Assembly (NCBI GenBank): GCA_963969345.1
Contig: OZ017768.1
Coordinates: 5,666,718-5,730,717 of the forward strand
DNA: 64,000 bases
Reading direction: 5' to 3'
Source of the DNA: Turbatrix aceti
Lineage: Eukaryota > Nematoda > Chromadorea > Rhabditida > Panagrolaimidae
A model generated the notes under the pieces. That model ran no database searches. It saw nothing but the letters and a program-made list of their open reading frames with translations, and was not told the DNA's origin. Positions within the stretch are counted from its first letter, which is position 1; the number at the start of each line of letters is the position of its first letter. This document shows positions 32,001 to 42,624 of this stretch, piece after piece. The position numbers were made by a program, and so were the translations under genes.

Positions 32001-33768
32001 TGAATTTTTCTGGATCTTCTGAGGGGTCCCAGGTTATTCGAAACCTCGATGGTGAACTTATGCCCCGGTTGGATGCCGCCGAACTTCGCACATACCTGGT
32101 CCGGCATGTTAGGCAACCTGTGCGTCTTGACAAAATGCTGGACACCATGTTGGAAGCCGGTGTGGACAAGATCGTCGAAATCGGGCCTCCGGGGCTGATT
32201 CGGAGGCTTCTCATGGAGCGGGGCCACGCGGATATCCAAGTCGAGTCTGCTTTTCTGTCGAAACAGGCTCAGGACGCTACCACGGAATCACAGATTATGA
32301 AAACCGTTGATTTCTTGGTTGGACGAGGGGAAAACGTTCAGAAAACCGTTGACAGCGTCGCAACAGAGTCAGTAGCGACTCCAAATGACGACAATTCCCT
32401 TGAATCCGTCGTGCGCCGGGCCTGGGTGTTTATCCTGGAAAAACCAAAGCAGCATATCAAAATTAACTCAGAATCCAACTTTTTTCAACTTGGTGGAAAT
32501 TCTCTGAACGCGACTCAACTCTGCTGGAAGCTGGAGACGGATTTGGGCCTGCCAGATCTCTCCGTTGGGCTCATTTTCGATAATCCAACCTTTGGCGGAT
32601 TCTGCAAAGCCCTCCGCGGGCTTTCCAGTCTCCCCGTCCAGATTACAGACATCAGAGTATCCCCGACCGCGACGAAAGACGTCTTCTGCATCCACGCCAT
32701 CGGGGGCACGGTCTACCCTTTTTACTCGCTGGTGCCAGTCGTTCCCCCGAGCTACAACCTCTACGGCATCCCCTACGACGCCCGATATGAGGCGAATTCG
32801 CTTGAGGACCTCGCTTTTTTCTACGCAGATTACGTCAGTTTTGGAAAACTTTACTTTGATTCTAAAAATAATAATATTTTCAGATCCAAAATCACCACAA
32901 AGAGACTCAGCGACCGTTCGTGCTTCTGGGCCACTCGCTCGGAGGCGTACTCGCTCGTTTGGCGACCGGAAGACTCATCGGCCCGGACGGACAGGCTACC
33001 GTCATCATGTTTGACTCGTGGTCCATTGGCAACGATCAGATCAACCTCGACGTCGTTTCCAACTACCTGAAGGTCTGTTACACGGTTGGCAGAACAGCCA
33101 TTTTTTGTTCGCGAACGAACACGAACAATTGTAAAATTTTGCGTGAGAAATCGAATGATAAAAAATTGTCAATTTGGGTTGTTCGAATTTTTTCGCTTTT
33201 CATAAAAGTGTTCAATTGTTCGTTTTATGTGTTCGAAAAATTCATCATTGTTTGCGAATGATCACGAATATGAATACACATTTAAAAAAATGTTCGCGAA
33301 CAAAAAAATTGTTTGTGTTTTGCAAATCTTGGTCTGATGCGCCATCGAAAGCCACCTCACCGTCCTCTTTTGCAGAACCAGTTCTCCAACTTGCCCCAAT
33401 CCGAGTCGCTGAGCGTAGGCGCCATCAAGCTGGCCCAGATGCTCAAGGCTTTCTACTTTTCCTTCGAAAAACGAATCCGCATCGTTCTCTTCAAAGCTCA
33501 GAAACTCACCGATTCCCCGCTGCGACTCGCCGTTTTGTGGGTGTTTTTTTTGGATGCATAATTGGAGCATCGAATTTTTTGTTTTAGGCCCGTGCTGACG
33601 GAGGAGCTGGTCCGCTCCATGATCGACAACGGCTGGAGCCAGTACGCTCCTCGCGTGGATACGATTCTCACCGCAGGCGACCACGACTCGCTGCTCCGAG
33701 TCGAGAATCTTCGGAGCGTGCAAACTGAGTTGGCTGAGGCACTCAGTGATGCTGAAATCCGACTTTGA
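20038..33768 (+). CDS. Modular type I polyketide synthase with one AT and a terminal thioesterase
   Basis: Six exons: 20038-20057, 20501-30317, 30371-32833, 32884-33072, 33376-33536, 33588-33768; about 4,276 residues. Domains by residue: DH (8-220; HRIFG, LDGLLQA); KS1 (253-640; DTACSSS, ECHGTGT, NLGHSE); AT and DH remnants without GHSxG (690-1040); ACP1 (GLDSL, Ser about 1166); KR1 (1393-1616; GGTKGIG, NYAAANG); ACP2 (GLDSF, about 1688); DH2 (1753-1986; DHCFDDIAVLP); KS2 (2040-2443; DTGCSS, ECHGSAT, HIGHTE); no AT; KR2 (2880-3106; GASGGIG, NYAWANG); ACP3 (about 3162); KS3 (3226-3605; YTACSSS, EAHATGT, NLGHA); AT (3613-3913; GHSVGE, AFHTS); carrier (LGGNSL, about 3989); TE (4037-4276; GHSLGG, FDSW, GDHDS). 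It would build a reduced polyketide and release it by the TE. Nematodes have one known giant PKS (C. elegans PKS-1, acting with NRPS-1); no NRPS domain is visible here. Confidence 0.93.
33095..33315. mobile_element. hAT-like repeat fragment in a PKS intron
   Basis: Fills most of the 303-nt intron 33073-33375 between two thioesterase exons. Starts with gttcgcgaacgaacacgaac and repeats the same words near 33236-33303. Termini are not intact. Confidence 0.55.
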
Positions 33769-34123
33769 CTTACATACACATTTTTTTTGACTCAACAGCT
33801 TTTTTTTTGCAATTTCATTTGTGGATGCGTTGAAGTATAAAAACTTGATGAAAATCGTTTCGAGACATTTTACGTTTGTCAAAAAACCGAAAAAAATGAT
33901 AAAAAAAATTTATTGTCCGCGTTTAAAAAAAAGCCAGAAAAATCCAACAAAAACCATTTATGTCAAAAAAAATACGACACGAGAGGAGTTTTGCATTGCA
34001 AAGGTATTCAATCTCAATGGGAACCGACAGTTAGCATGCGTCTGAGAAAAGTGAGCATAAACATAGTACAAGGATAAGTAAAAGGAAAACGAAAAGAACA
34101 ACGGTAGGGCAACCCGGAATGAT
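33769..34123. other. Convergent spacer after the PKS gene
   Basis: 355 bp of A/T-rich sequence between the PKS stop and the stop of the minus-strand basic protein. It has A and T runs but no convincing gene and no clear AATAAA for the PKS transcript. Confidence 0.35.
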
Positions 34124-35342
34124 CTAACGCCTAGCAGTGGATGTGGTCGTGGGCAGCTTGCGGGTGACGGAGAGTCGACGGGCCGTCGCCATCGGGGGCC
34201 CGGACGGAACCGTGAGAGCGGGTTTCTGAGGAGCAGAGGTTTTGGTGGAGTTGCGCGTGCCGAGGACCGGGGCTTTGGCGGAGTTGCGCGTGCCGAGGAC
34301 CCGGGGCGCCGAGGCGACGGGCCCCGAGCGCAGGACGAGCTGGCTGGCTGCGACGTCTGATTTAGTTCTGAAAAAAATTGTGTGATTAAAAAAATATTTT
34401 TTATAGAAAATGCAAAAAAAAACGAAAAACACCAAATTTTTAGAATTTTGAACAAAAAATACTCAAAATTGATTAAATCATTGAATTTTACCCAAAAATG
34501 GGTACATTTTCTTAAAAATCGTCGCGATTCTTCGGAGTCGACTTTTTTGAAAAAAATATCGATACCGGCTCTAAAGTCGGTAAAAACAAAAAAAATATAT
34601 AAAAAAAAACTCACGTGGACCGAGTCGCAGGTCTCGAAGCCGTTGTCGAAGAAACAGGAGCAGGCGAACGTTGCCGTAACTGAATTGGGTTGAGCTGAGT
34701 CCGGCTGGTAGGTGGAGGCTGGGTGTTGATGCTGAGCCGTCGCAGGGTTCGGGTCAGAGGCTTGGAAACCTCCGCAGGGCGGGACTGGACTGGAGCGGGC
34801 TTCTGAGGCTCCACAGGAACCACCGGAGCTGCAGGGGGCTCGACAGATCGTCGCCGGGTGACAACGCCCACACTCGGCCGTCTGGGGCCTGCCATTGCAA
34901 AACTGGGCCTTCTGGCAAGCGTTCCGGGAGGAGGATCGACGCTGGAGCTCCGACCCCCCGTTCCGGTGAGTCTGCTGGTCCGTGCGGGTTTTTCAGCTTC
35001 GATGACCACCTGCTGAGATCTTCGGCGTCGTCTTTCAAAGGCGGGATTGCGGTTGGGGTTGAACATGGCGAGAGAGGAGAGATCGCCCGCGCTGCCGGGA
35101 GTTACCCCCTTCGGGCACCTGGCAAAGATCTTGGCGGCGAGATCTTCCCGGTTGATGCCCAGCGCCTCGTCGGCAGCAGCCTTGTTTTCCTTGTCGTCAA
35201 CGCTGGCCACCCGACCGACGGGCCGGGTTGGCCTCGGTGGTTGGGGTTCTTGAAACATGACGTCCGCCATGGCTTCGCGAAAGTCGCACCATTGAGGAAC
35301 GCTCGGGACGAGGCCGTCAGTAGCTGCTCTCCTCCTCAACAT
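34124..35342 (-). CDS. Basic Ser/Pro/Arg-rich protein with a KEN motif, unrecognised
   Basis: Two minus-strand exons, 35342-34615 and 34367-34124; 323 residues. The ATG lies four bases after a strong acceptor (ttgtttttcag), so the leader is either spliced from upstream or trans-spliced. The sequence is basic and disordered: DDKENKAA (KEN box, a possible APC/C degron), NPAFERRRRRS, several RR/RxS phosphosite-like motifs (RRPSFAM, RRPSVGV, RRRSVEP) and RTLRRLS. A tandem repeat with VLGTRNSAKAP and VLGTRNSTKTSAP sits near the end. A cell-cycle or microtubule-associated role is possible from composition alone. The intron carries a repeat shared with 5265-5420. Confidence 0.6.
34425..34580 (-). 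repeat. Dispersed intron repeat, copy 2
   Basis: Reverse complement of the block seen at 5265-5420: TCAAAAAAGTCGACTCCGAA, the ACCCA...TGGGTAAAATTCA pair and the TTTTTTGTTCAAAATTCTAA block are in matching order. It lies in the intron of the basic KEN-motif gene. Confidence 0.5.
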
Positions 35343-35907
35343 CCTGCTGAAAAACAAATTTCGATTGCACGGATCTCAGGTAAACTTCAAAACCTACAAA
35401 TAAAATGAAACAGACACCGATGTGAAAAACGTAGACTAAAAAAAAAGAAAGCGAACGGCGACGATCGACGACGACAGCGAAGAATTCGGGGACGAATGAA
35501 CACCGAAGACGCGCCATTGCGCTTGCGGACACGTTGCCAATGTTCTCCATTTTTTTGTATTTTTATAATCTGTCAACATGTTTCACATGCTTATATGCCT
35601 TTGTATAAATTATATCCTTTTTTTCTGTTCAACACAAATGTAATACAACAATTCCCTCAAAAAAACTGATAATGAAGCAAAACTAATTATGTTTATCATT
35701 AAAACCAAAGGTCCTGCAGCGAAAAAAAACATTCATTCTCGAGAACAGATTGCGCTGCTCACGAGCACGGACAACGTCTAGCTTCTTACTCACTCCATGG
35801 CACTACACGGCACCCACGTGTAAAAAGAAAATCAATAGAAAGGGCTGGCTTAACGGCGCGCAAGTGCTCATCCACCTTTCTTCTCCGTCCACCCGGCTGG
35901 TAGAAAC
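35343..35907. promoter_or_regulatory. Divergent region, basic protein / IRS-like gene
   Basis: 565 bp between divergent start codons. The left part probably includes an untranslated leader of the minus-strand gene (acceptor just before its ATG). A minus-strand frame at 35317-35550 is open and has a hydrophobic stretch, but it reads through the acceptor in a different frame and looks like leader sequence. Confidence 0.35.
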
Positions 35908-38900
35908 ATGTCGGGCGATGAATCGATTCGGGAATCCACCGGCACCGTCGCCATCTGGCCGACGACCGAGGTTTGTTTGTTTTTTAAGATGAAAAAAATA
36001 GGATCCAATTTTATGTTTAGCGAAAAGGAAAGGCAAAACAATATCTGATCGTTATGTGGCCATCCGCGATCGAAATCCACAAATCTGCCAAAGAGCGGAA
36101 AAACAAAAAAGCCGCCAAGTACCGCATCGAGTTCGCGGAACTCTTCAACATCTCCGTGCAGGTCGAGCCAAACCAGGTGAAGGGCGAGTGTATCGTGCTC
36201 ATGCTCCCGGATCAGACCTTTTTCCTCCTACCCGCAGACAAAGAATCCAATCTCAACGATTGGTTCGAGCTCCTCATCGAACGAGCCCGCAATGCACGAT
36301 CCGTGTCTCTCTATCGCGTCGTCTACCGCGAGGAGTTCTTTGAAGTCGCGTGGGATGTCATAATTGGTCGTCGGCCCAAGCTGAGAAAATCCTACGCTCC
36401 AGATGTCCAATTTCCGGATTTAGCGGATAAAATCGCTGGTCTTCAGGGCAGAAGGCGTCTCGTGCTGAGCGCGACTTCTTTTCTGCTTTTTAAAATCGGA
36501 GTCACGCCTACAGCGACCCCGGGACAGCCTTTTGATCGCCAGGATTACCTCGAGCTGCCGGTAGGTGCATTTGACTTCGTAGAAATTCCTGAAAATTGCG
36601 TTTTTGCCATTTTTGACGATTTTGGGCACGTTGTGACGCTTCCGTTGACATTTATAGCTAATAGGGATTCATATTAATTTTTTGTTTGCAGATCAACGTC
36701 GTTGCGAACTACGGAAAGCAGGAAAAGTACTTTTTCGTACGCATCGGGCGCTGTTCCGAGCTTGGCACCGGCGAGATCTGGATGGCGACCGAGAGCAACA
36801 GTTCGGCGACCCAACTCCATACCGACGTCAGCCGAATCAGTGAACGCGACGCCGAAAAGCGACGAGAAATGGGCATTTTGCTCAGCGTGTACGTTTTTTT
36901 TAGTATTTTACCCCAGAAAAAAATATTTTCTGTCTATTTCAGCGGTGGCATCAGTGCCAGTGTCCTGAAAAGCAAACAGCGACGGGAACGCGCCCTGGAG
37001 AAGAAAAAAGAACAGGCAGAAACCCGGAGTCGGCTGAATACCGTGGCTTCAGAAGCCGAGATTCCTCAGACCCAGATTGTCTTACCTCCGCCGCCGCCGC
37101 CCATTCCCGAGCAGCCTACGGTCACTGTCATGACGTGGGTTTTTCTTTTAACTGTTGATTATTACGTAAAATGTATTTTAGACCCCCTCCGAGCAGTTCG
37201 CCGATCGTGAACCACGTCGACAAACTGATCATCAAGAATTCCATGCCGAAAAAGCACTCCCTGGCCGATATGGCCTTCAAAATCGGCTCTAAACTCCACT
37301 ACAGTAATAGCGCGTCGTCGACGAACGGCGCATTCACGTCAAATCCCGAGTACACGGACGCCGTCGAGCGTCCGGCACCGTTAAAGTTGTCCAAGAAGTC
37401 GAATTCCGGCAACCCGCCTGCAAAGTGCGAAACACCGCGCACGCTTTCTCCGGGGCTGTACAAGAACATCGCCGAGGATTACATGAGCTACGATGCCCAC
37501 GTTGACTCCAGGAAGGCCAGCGTCGCCACCGGAATTATGTCTATGCGACGTGAGTGGTTTTTTTCCAGTATAGATCGGGAATTTGAAAATTTCGAGTTCG
37601 GAAATCTGAAAATCCAAAAAATGGGCGTGAAAGTAAAAAAATAAAATTTTCCCTAAACTTTTTGTAAAACCATATTTTCGTTGCAAAAGTCTTTCAATTG
37701 ACTTGATGACCTTATTTTTGGTATACAGGACTTCTGAATTCAAAGATAGCAATTTTCGACAAAGTTTTATGTGAATTCCGTTAATTGAACGGCTTCTGGA
37801 GCGAAAATATGGGCTGGTAAAATGTTTAGGGGAAAATTTATATTTTTGGGGTTTTCGGATACATGAACCCGGATTCGAAATTTTCGGTTTTTTTATCTTT
37901 TCGCAATGAAAAACATTTTTTCAGAAATGTCCGTGTTATCCGAGTCTGGAGGAGCCCACCTGACTCTGCCTCGCCAGGAAAGCCGCCACGAGAGCGACTA
38001 CACAACAATGTTCGACGCCGAAGACGACCACGGCTTCCGACCCTTCTCGGCTTCCGTATACACCAGCAGCTGCGATAGCTTCGCCACCACGCGCACCGAC
38101 GAAATCGTCGACGATGGCAAGCACAATCAGCGCGCGCTCTCGCTGGGCTCCAAGCCGACACAGCTGCACTCCGATATCCGGCCTGAAGCGCGGGCTTTTG
38201 CCATGAACAGCGATTCGCCTGCTTCCGGATCGCCGGCCGTCGACGATTTCAGAAAACGAGCACTTTCTGCTGGAAACAAGGGCTGGACGCGGTTCAGTAC
38301 GGCTTCGCGAAAGACCAGCGACACCGGAGACAGTTTCGCCCGCGACCGGCGCCAGAGCATCGGAAAAATGAGGCGTGCCAGGACCGACGACCACATTGAA
38401 ATCGACTTTGGCGGGAGTCGGCAGAGTTCGAACGCTTCTATCGACAGTCCTAATCCTAGGAGCAGAAATTCGAGTTTCGGCATGCAAGTGCCGAATTTGG
38501 CAAAAATGAAGAAGGCGATGGACGGAGCGATGTCCAAGCTGGCGACGCTCAAAGTGAAAGATCCGGAGCCTTCGGCCTCTTCCAAGCCGCCGGTGAGGGA
38601 CTACGACGACGAATCGGACTACGTTCCCATGCCGGCGCCCAAATCGCGATCTGGCCGGACCCGGGCTATCAATACAATAGTCGAGAGCACGCATTCTTCG
38701 TCTCCGAGCTCCCGGGGCTCAGAAGTGTCTATTTCGATCGCGGACGACGATGCCGATGACGACCACAGTCCTCCGCTGGAGATGATGCCGGGCGAGCCGG
38801 TGACCAACTCGTCTCTCGAGTACATGATCATCACCGCGGCCCCACCCCCGCCACCCACGACCCCGTCAAACCAGCTAACCCCCGTGCAGGCGTACGCGGC

Positions 38901-39060
38901 CCCGACTGCGAGCATGGCGGCCCTCTCGTCGCCCAAGACCCATCGCACGACAACCTCCGTCATGCAGCCGCAGTCATCGCCGATCGCAGCAACCGCCACC
39001 GTCTGCGACTACACAACCGTCAGCACATCCACCCCACAGGGGCACAATTCGAGTCGATAA
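35908..39060 (+). CDS. Insulin receptor substrate-like adaptor (PH + PTB; IST-1-like)
   Basis: Six exons: 35908-35970, 36021-36560, 36692-36888, 36943-37134, 37182-37549, 37925-39060; 831 residues. IRS adaptors dock on activated insulin/IGF receptors and recruit PI3-kinase. The PH domain is at about 20-115 (QYLIVMWPSAIEIHKSAKER, LMLPDQTFFLLPADK, NLNDWFELL). An IRS-type PTB domain is at about 118-255 (YREEFFEVAWDVIIG, RLVLSATSFLLFKIG, CSELGTGEIWMAT). A basic coiled segment (KQRRERALEKKKEQ), a polyproline run and a long Ser-rich disordered tail follow. One tyrosine motif, DYVPM (about 685), fits the YxxM consensus for PI3K p85 SH2 binding. A C. elegans relative is IST-1. The exact fourth-exon boundary uses the better gtacgt donor. 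Confidence 0.82.
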
Positions 39061-39967
39061 TCATCATGATGCACTCACTCACTATGTATGCTATTTACAA
39101 TTGTTTACGGTTTTTTTCGTGCCCGATGACCGGCACAGACAAACCCATTTCATTTCACATCTGTTGTCTCTAATCAATCACGTTGAAAGAGTTTATCATA
39201 AAAAAAGAAGCCTGCAAAGCTGACACGATTACATGGAATGTGTCAGGTGATTTTGGAAAATATTTATGAACTTTTACTCTATGAAAAATTTTTACTGTAA
39301 AATTTATCTGTTTGAGACATGATCTGGCAGAGTTATGGTTGCTGGAAATCACGTTTTTGCCATTTTTTTATACAATTTTTCTTTTTCTTTTTTATACGGT
39401 TCTTTTTTGACACGCTAAAAAACCTCGATTTTCGGCATTTTTTAAGGTTGTGTCAAAAATTTTTATATGATATTTTTTCTGGATTCTCCATCAAAAATCA
39501 GGCTATCGTAATTCTGCCAATTAAAATTTTACCTGACACATTCTTTGTCAGACCATTTTTTTTTGAATTCGCGCGCAATGATGCAAGAACCCTATTTGCG
39601 ACATCGGCCCGAGCTACATGATAAGAATAGGGGCTGCGTGCACATTCGTGTAAAGCAGACCCATCCGCTTTGGTCGCCTATCCAAAACACGTGACGTTGA
39701 ATAAACTTGGCCGCGTCCTGCTCCGATTGGCAGTTACGTCTCCGAGCAAACATGTATGTACAACCCGTAAAATTTTTTGATTCGTATTCGTACGAACGAA
39801 CGTTGTCTATGCTATCACAGTTTTTGGCAAAATGCCCGGAATAACCTAGCTTCAATCGTAAATTGTTGTGTCTTTTTCTGTGTTCACGTGCGTGCTCGTA
39901 GCATCTATTGTCTCACAAAATTGATGATCATCGCAGTGTTTGCTATAACTTTCAGCAATCACTAATT
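39061..39967. other. Spacer with a short inverted-repeat element
   Basis: 907 bp with no supported gene. It holds the element at 39236-39543, then about 400 bp of promoter-like sequence before the next ATG. Confidence 0.4.
39236..39543. mobile_element. MITE-like element with GAATGTGTCAGGTGA ends
   Basis: Left end GAATGTGTCAGGTGATTTT (39236-39254) is repeated inverted at the right end (AAAATTTTACCTGACACATTC, about 39523-39543), giving a roughly 308-bp unit with no coding capacity. A related copy begins near 55525 and shares the end plus an internal block reading TTTTGATGGAGAAT on one strand. The target duplication is unclear. Confidence 0.55.
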
Positions 39968-41780
39968 ATGTCACAGTTATCATCCCGCTACCAGGAGGCG
40001 GTGATTGGGGACGTCATCAAGAACAAACCCATCGAAGTCTTGCGAAAAATCGTCCTATCGTCGCGCGAGATGAGCTGTGCCTTCGAGGACTTCATGCGTG
40101 ACATAACCACCGAGTTGGACAACTTCGACATCCGCTTTAACGTGAGTTGATTGCTGGATGATCGTTCGCGTGTTTTTATCCTGCAGGGCATCGTTTTGCA
40201 GTGCAAAGGAAACCGAATAAGATCGTATCGGGTGTGGGATAGGAAGATACAACCATTTTTGTGGATCGGTACATTTGTCAAGAAGCTCATAATTTACAGC
40301 AACGCGTCCTATCTTTCTGATTTCCTCGACAGTATTGCCAAAAATAGTTGTAAGGATTTTTCTGTCCTGTTGTCGATAGCGAGCGGTCATTTTCTTTTTT
40401 TAGACCTCGACGAATTCAGTTTCCGACCGCAGGACATCGACGAAGTGAGTGCGGGCGCGAAGTTGCTGCGCAACCCCGCCGTAAACGTTCGAAGCATCCG
40501 AACGAATGCCAAGCTGTTCTGTGGCCTAAATCCTTATTCCGCCGAAGCAGACAACCAGGAAATGGCAATTAGGGACTTTGAGAACGTTTTTGTCGAGGTC
40601 GAAGATGCTTTTTATCTCAGGGTTTGTTTTTATGTCTCAAAAAAAATCGATTTTTATTTATTTGAATAATAATATTTTTTGATGGCGTTTTTTAGGAAAT
40701 GCTTCTTCGCAAATCGTTTGATGCGAAGGAAATCGAGCTGAGTATCACGTTGAACGAGCTGACCGAGTTTATTTCTGAAGCGAATTCTGTCTTTGAGGAG
40801 ACCAAAGTTCAGTTTGAAAAAACCAGGACGTTGAGTCTCGTCTTCAATCTCGAGCCACGGGACCCGGAATTCGATACAACGATGGACCAGCTCGACAACC
40901 TTATCCAGATTCTGGCGAAGATCGTTCCTGGCGTGGAGGCCGTCAACGTGACCCTGAAAGCCGGAAATCGTCAGGTGAGCTTTAATTTCCAATTTTGACG
41001 ATTTTCTCAGCATTTGCCTGTTTTTTAAACTCGAAATGGCCCCGGGCCATATTTTAGTTGTTTTGGTTTGTGCCCAAAACCGGCTGCATTGTGTCAAGAA
41101 ATTTTCTATCTTGTGCTAAATTTAAAAAAAATAAAAAAATTGCGTACAAAATGCAAGATTTGCATATTTTTACCTTTTTTTGGTTCTTTTTGGCATAAAA
41201 AATTAAAAAAAAATTTTTATGAAAAAAAAATTAATTCATGAGCATTTTCTTGTTTAAAAAAATTGTTTTTTTAATTATTTTTGTTAATTTTTTGCGATTA
41301 TTATAATTTTGTTCGTCGACAAAAAAATTGCTTTTTGAGAGTTTTGTTGTTTTTCAGACCCAGGTAATCGCGATCGGTGAAATGGAAACACTCTACCTCA
41401 AAATGGTGGATGAGATGAGAAAAATGCCAGAGCACATTGCCGTGAAGATCTTCTACAATCGTTCCGAAGACGTCGAACTCGACGAAGACCTCTGGGACGA
41501 AGAATTTGAGCACGCGACCCACTCACTGCCAGACGCCTTCGAACTCGCAGACAACAGCGATGAATCCTGCGACGTAGTCCACTTTTGCAATACGGAAAAT
41601 CAGATAACTGCCAACAAGGAGGTCTCATTCAAGCTATCGTACCACCGCTACTACTACGATGAGGAAGCCTACCAGCAGATTTTGGACGACAACTTTGATT
41701 TCGACTACGAGGATTTATACGACGAAGAAGAGGAATTCGACGAAGATTACGGTGACGATCCAGATTTTCCTTTTTTTTAG
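39968..41780 (+). CDS. Unrecognised protein with acidic C-terminal tail
   Basis: Five exons: 39968-40141, 40187-40349, 40404-40621, 40696-40974, 41358-41780; 418 residues, all joins in frame. The N-terminal half mixes helical and hydrophobic segments (KPIEVLRKIVLSSREMSCAF, SYRVWDRKIQPFLWIG). The middle has LDNLIQILAKIVPGVEAVN. The end is strongly acidic and Tyr-rich (DFDYEDLYDEEEEFDEDYG). The general look (short N-terminal helix bundle, then a strand/helix region) recalls nematode F-box-associated or FTH (DUF38) proteins, but no signature is clear enough to name it. The 383-nt last intron is A/T-rich with no recognisable element. Confidence 0.65.
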
Positions 41781-42624
41781 CGAAGGCGAATCCTATTACT
41801 TCAAATACTGCCTTGCTGGTGGCGTATTCCTTCGTTGATTTGTTCCACGAGGCCGCATTACTGTACTAATCTCTTTGATGTTCCGTTCGAAAGCTTTCTT
41901 ATTTTTGCGGGCAAAAAAATATTTTGATTCTATTTTGCCGGGTGGAAACTTTGAAGTTTTACGGTGCTCTCACATCAGGGTTGGGCGAATGTTTTTTTAA
42001 ATTTTTTTTCGCGAACAAAGTTTTCAAACAGAAAATGAACGAAAATTGTATTTTTCAAACAGAAAACGAACGAAAATTGTGCACAAAGTTAGGGTAACGG
42101 TGTCAAAATTGATGCTATTTGACAAAAAAAGTAAAAAAAATTTGCCAGAAAAAGGAAAACGATAAAACAGGGACTACCTAATTTTTTTTAGTTTTTCTAC
42201 TCGGATAACAAAATTTTACACAGTTCGTAAAAAAATTTGTTCGATGTTTGTTCGTGATTACGGTCGAAACTGTTAGCGTTCATTCGATTTTTTTGAAAGT
42301 TATTCGTTCGGAAACAAAAAAACGGCCGTTTGCCTGTTCCTGGTGACTGACCTTTTAAATACAAAAAAAAGTTTTGTTCCCCAGTGTAAAAAATAAATCT
42401 CAATCGGCAAAAAAAGCGTTACGATTGTAAAGTGCGCTTGAGGCTTTGAAAAAAAAATGACCTTTCTGGCGCGTTCCCTGGAGCCCATTTCGTCCGTATA
42501 ATCTCGTTTATTTGAATGTTTCGCTTCGCAAAAGTGAAAATCACTCCTCGCATTTTACGCATCACTTTGAACAAAAAAAAAGAAGAAGGCAGCGTTCTGG
42601 TAAAAATTGCAGGCACCGGGAAGG
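41781..42624. other. Convergent spacer with a hAT-like element
   Basis: 844 bp between the acidic-tailed protein's stop and syntaxin A's stop. It holds the repeat copy at about 41974-42310. The remainder has no gene I can support. Confidence 0.4.
41974..42310. mobile_element. hAT-like repeat copy, left end intact
   Basis: Begins CAGGGTTGGGCGAATG at about 41974, matching the hAT-like CAGGG...GGGC end, followed by tttttttcgcgaacaaag and repeated gaaaatgaacgaaaattg. It ends near cattcgatttttttgaaag and ttattcgttcgg without a clear CCCTG terminus. Confidence 0.6.

Noticed and set aside
20038..33768. PKS as bacterial contamination or an assembly artefact
   Set aside because: It has spliceosomal introns at both ends, a transposon copy in one intron that also occurs in NUP214 and PEX12, and codon use like its neighbours.
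34124..34435. Repeat VLGTRNSxK as a CRISPR-like or regulatory array
   Set aside because: It is a two-unit in-frame protein repeat inside a coding exon. No CRISPR array occurs anywhere in the window.
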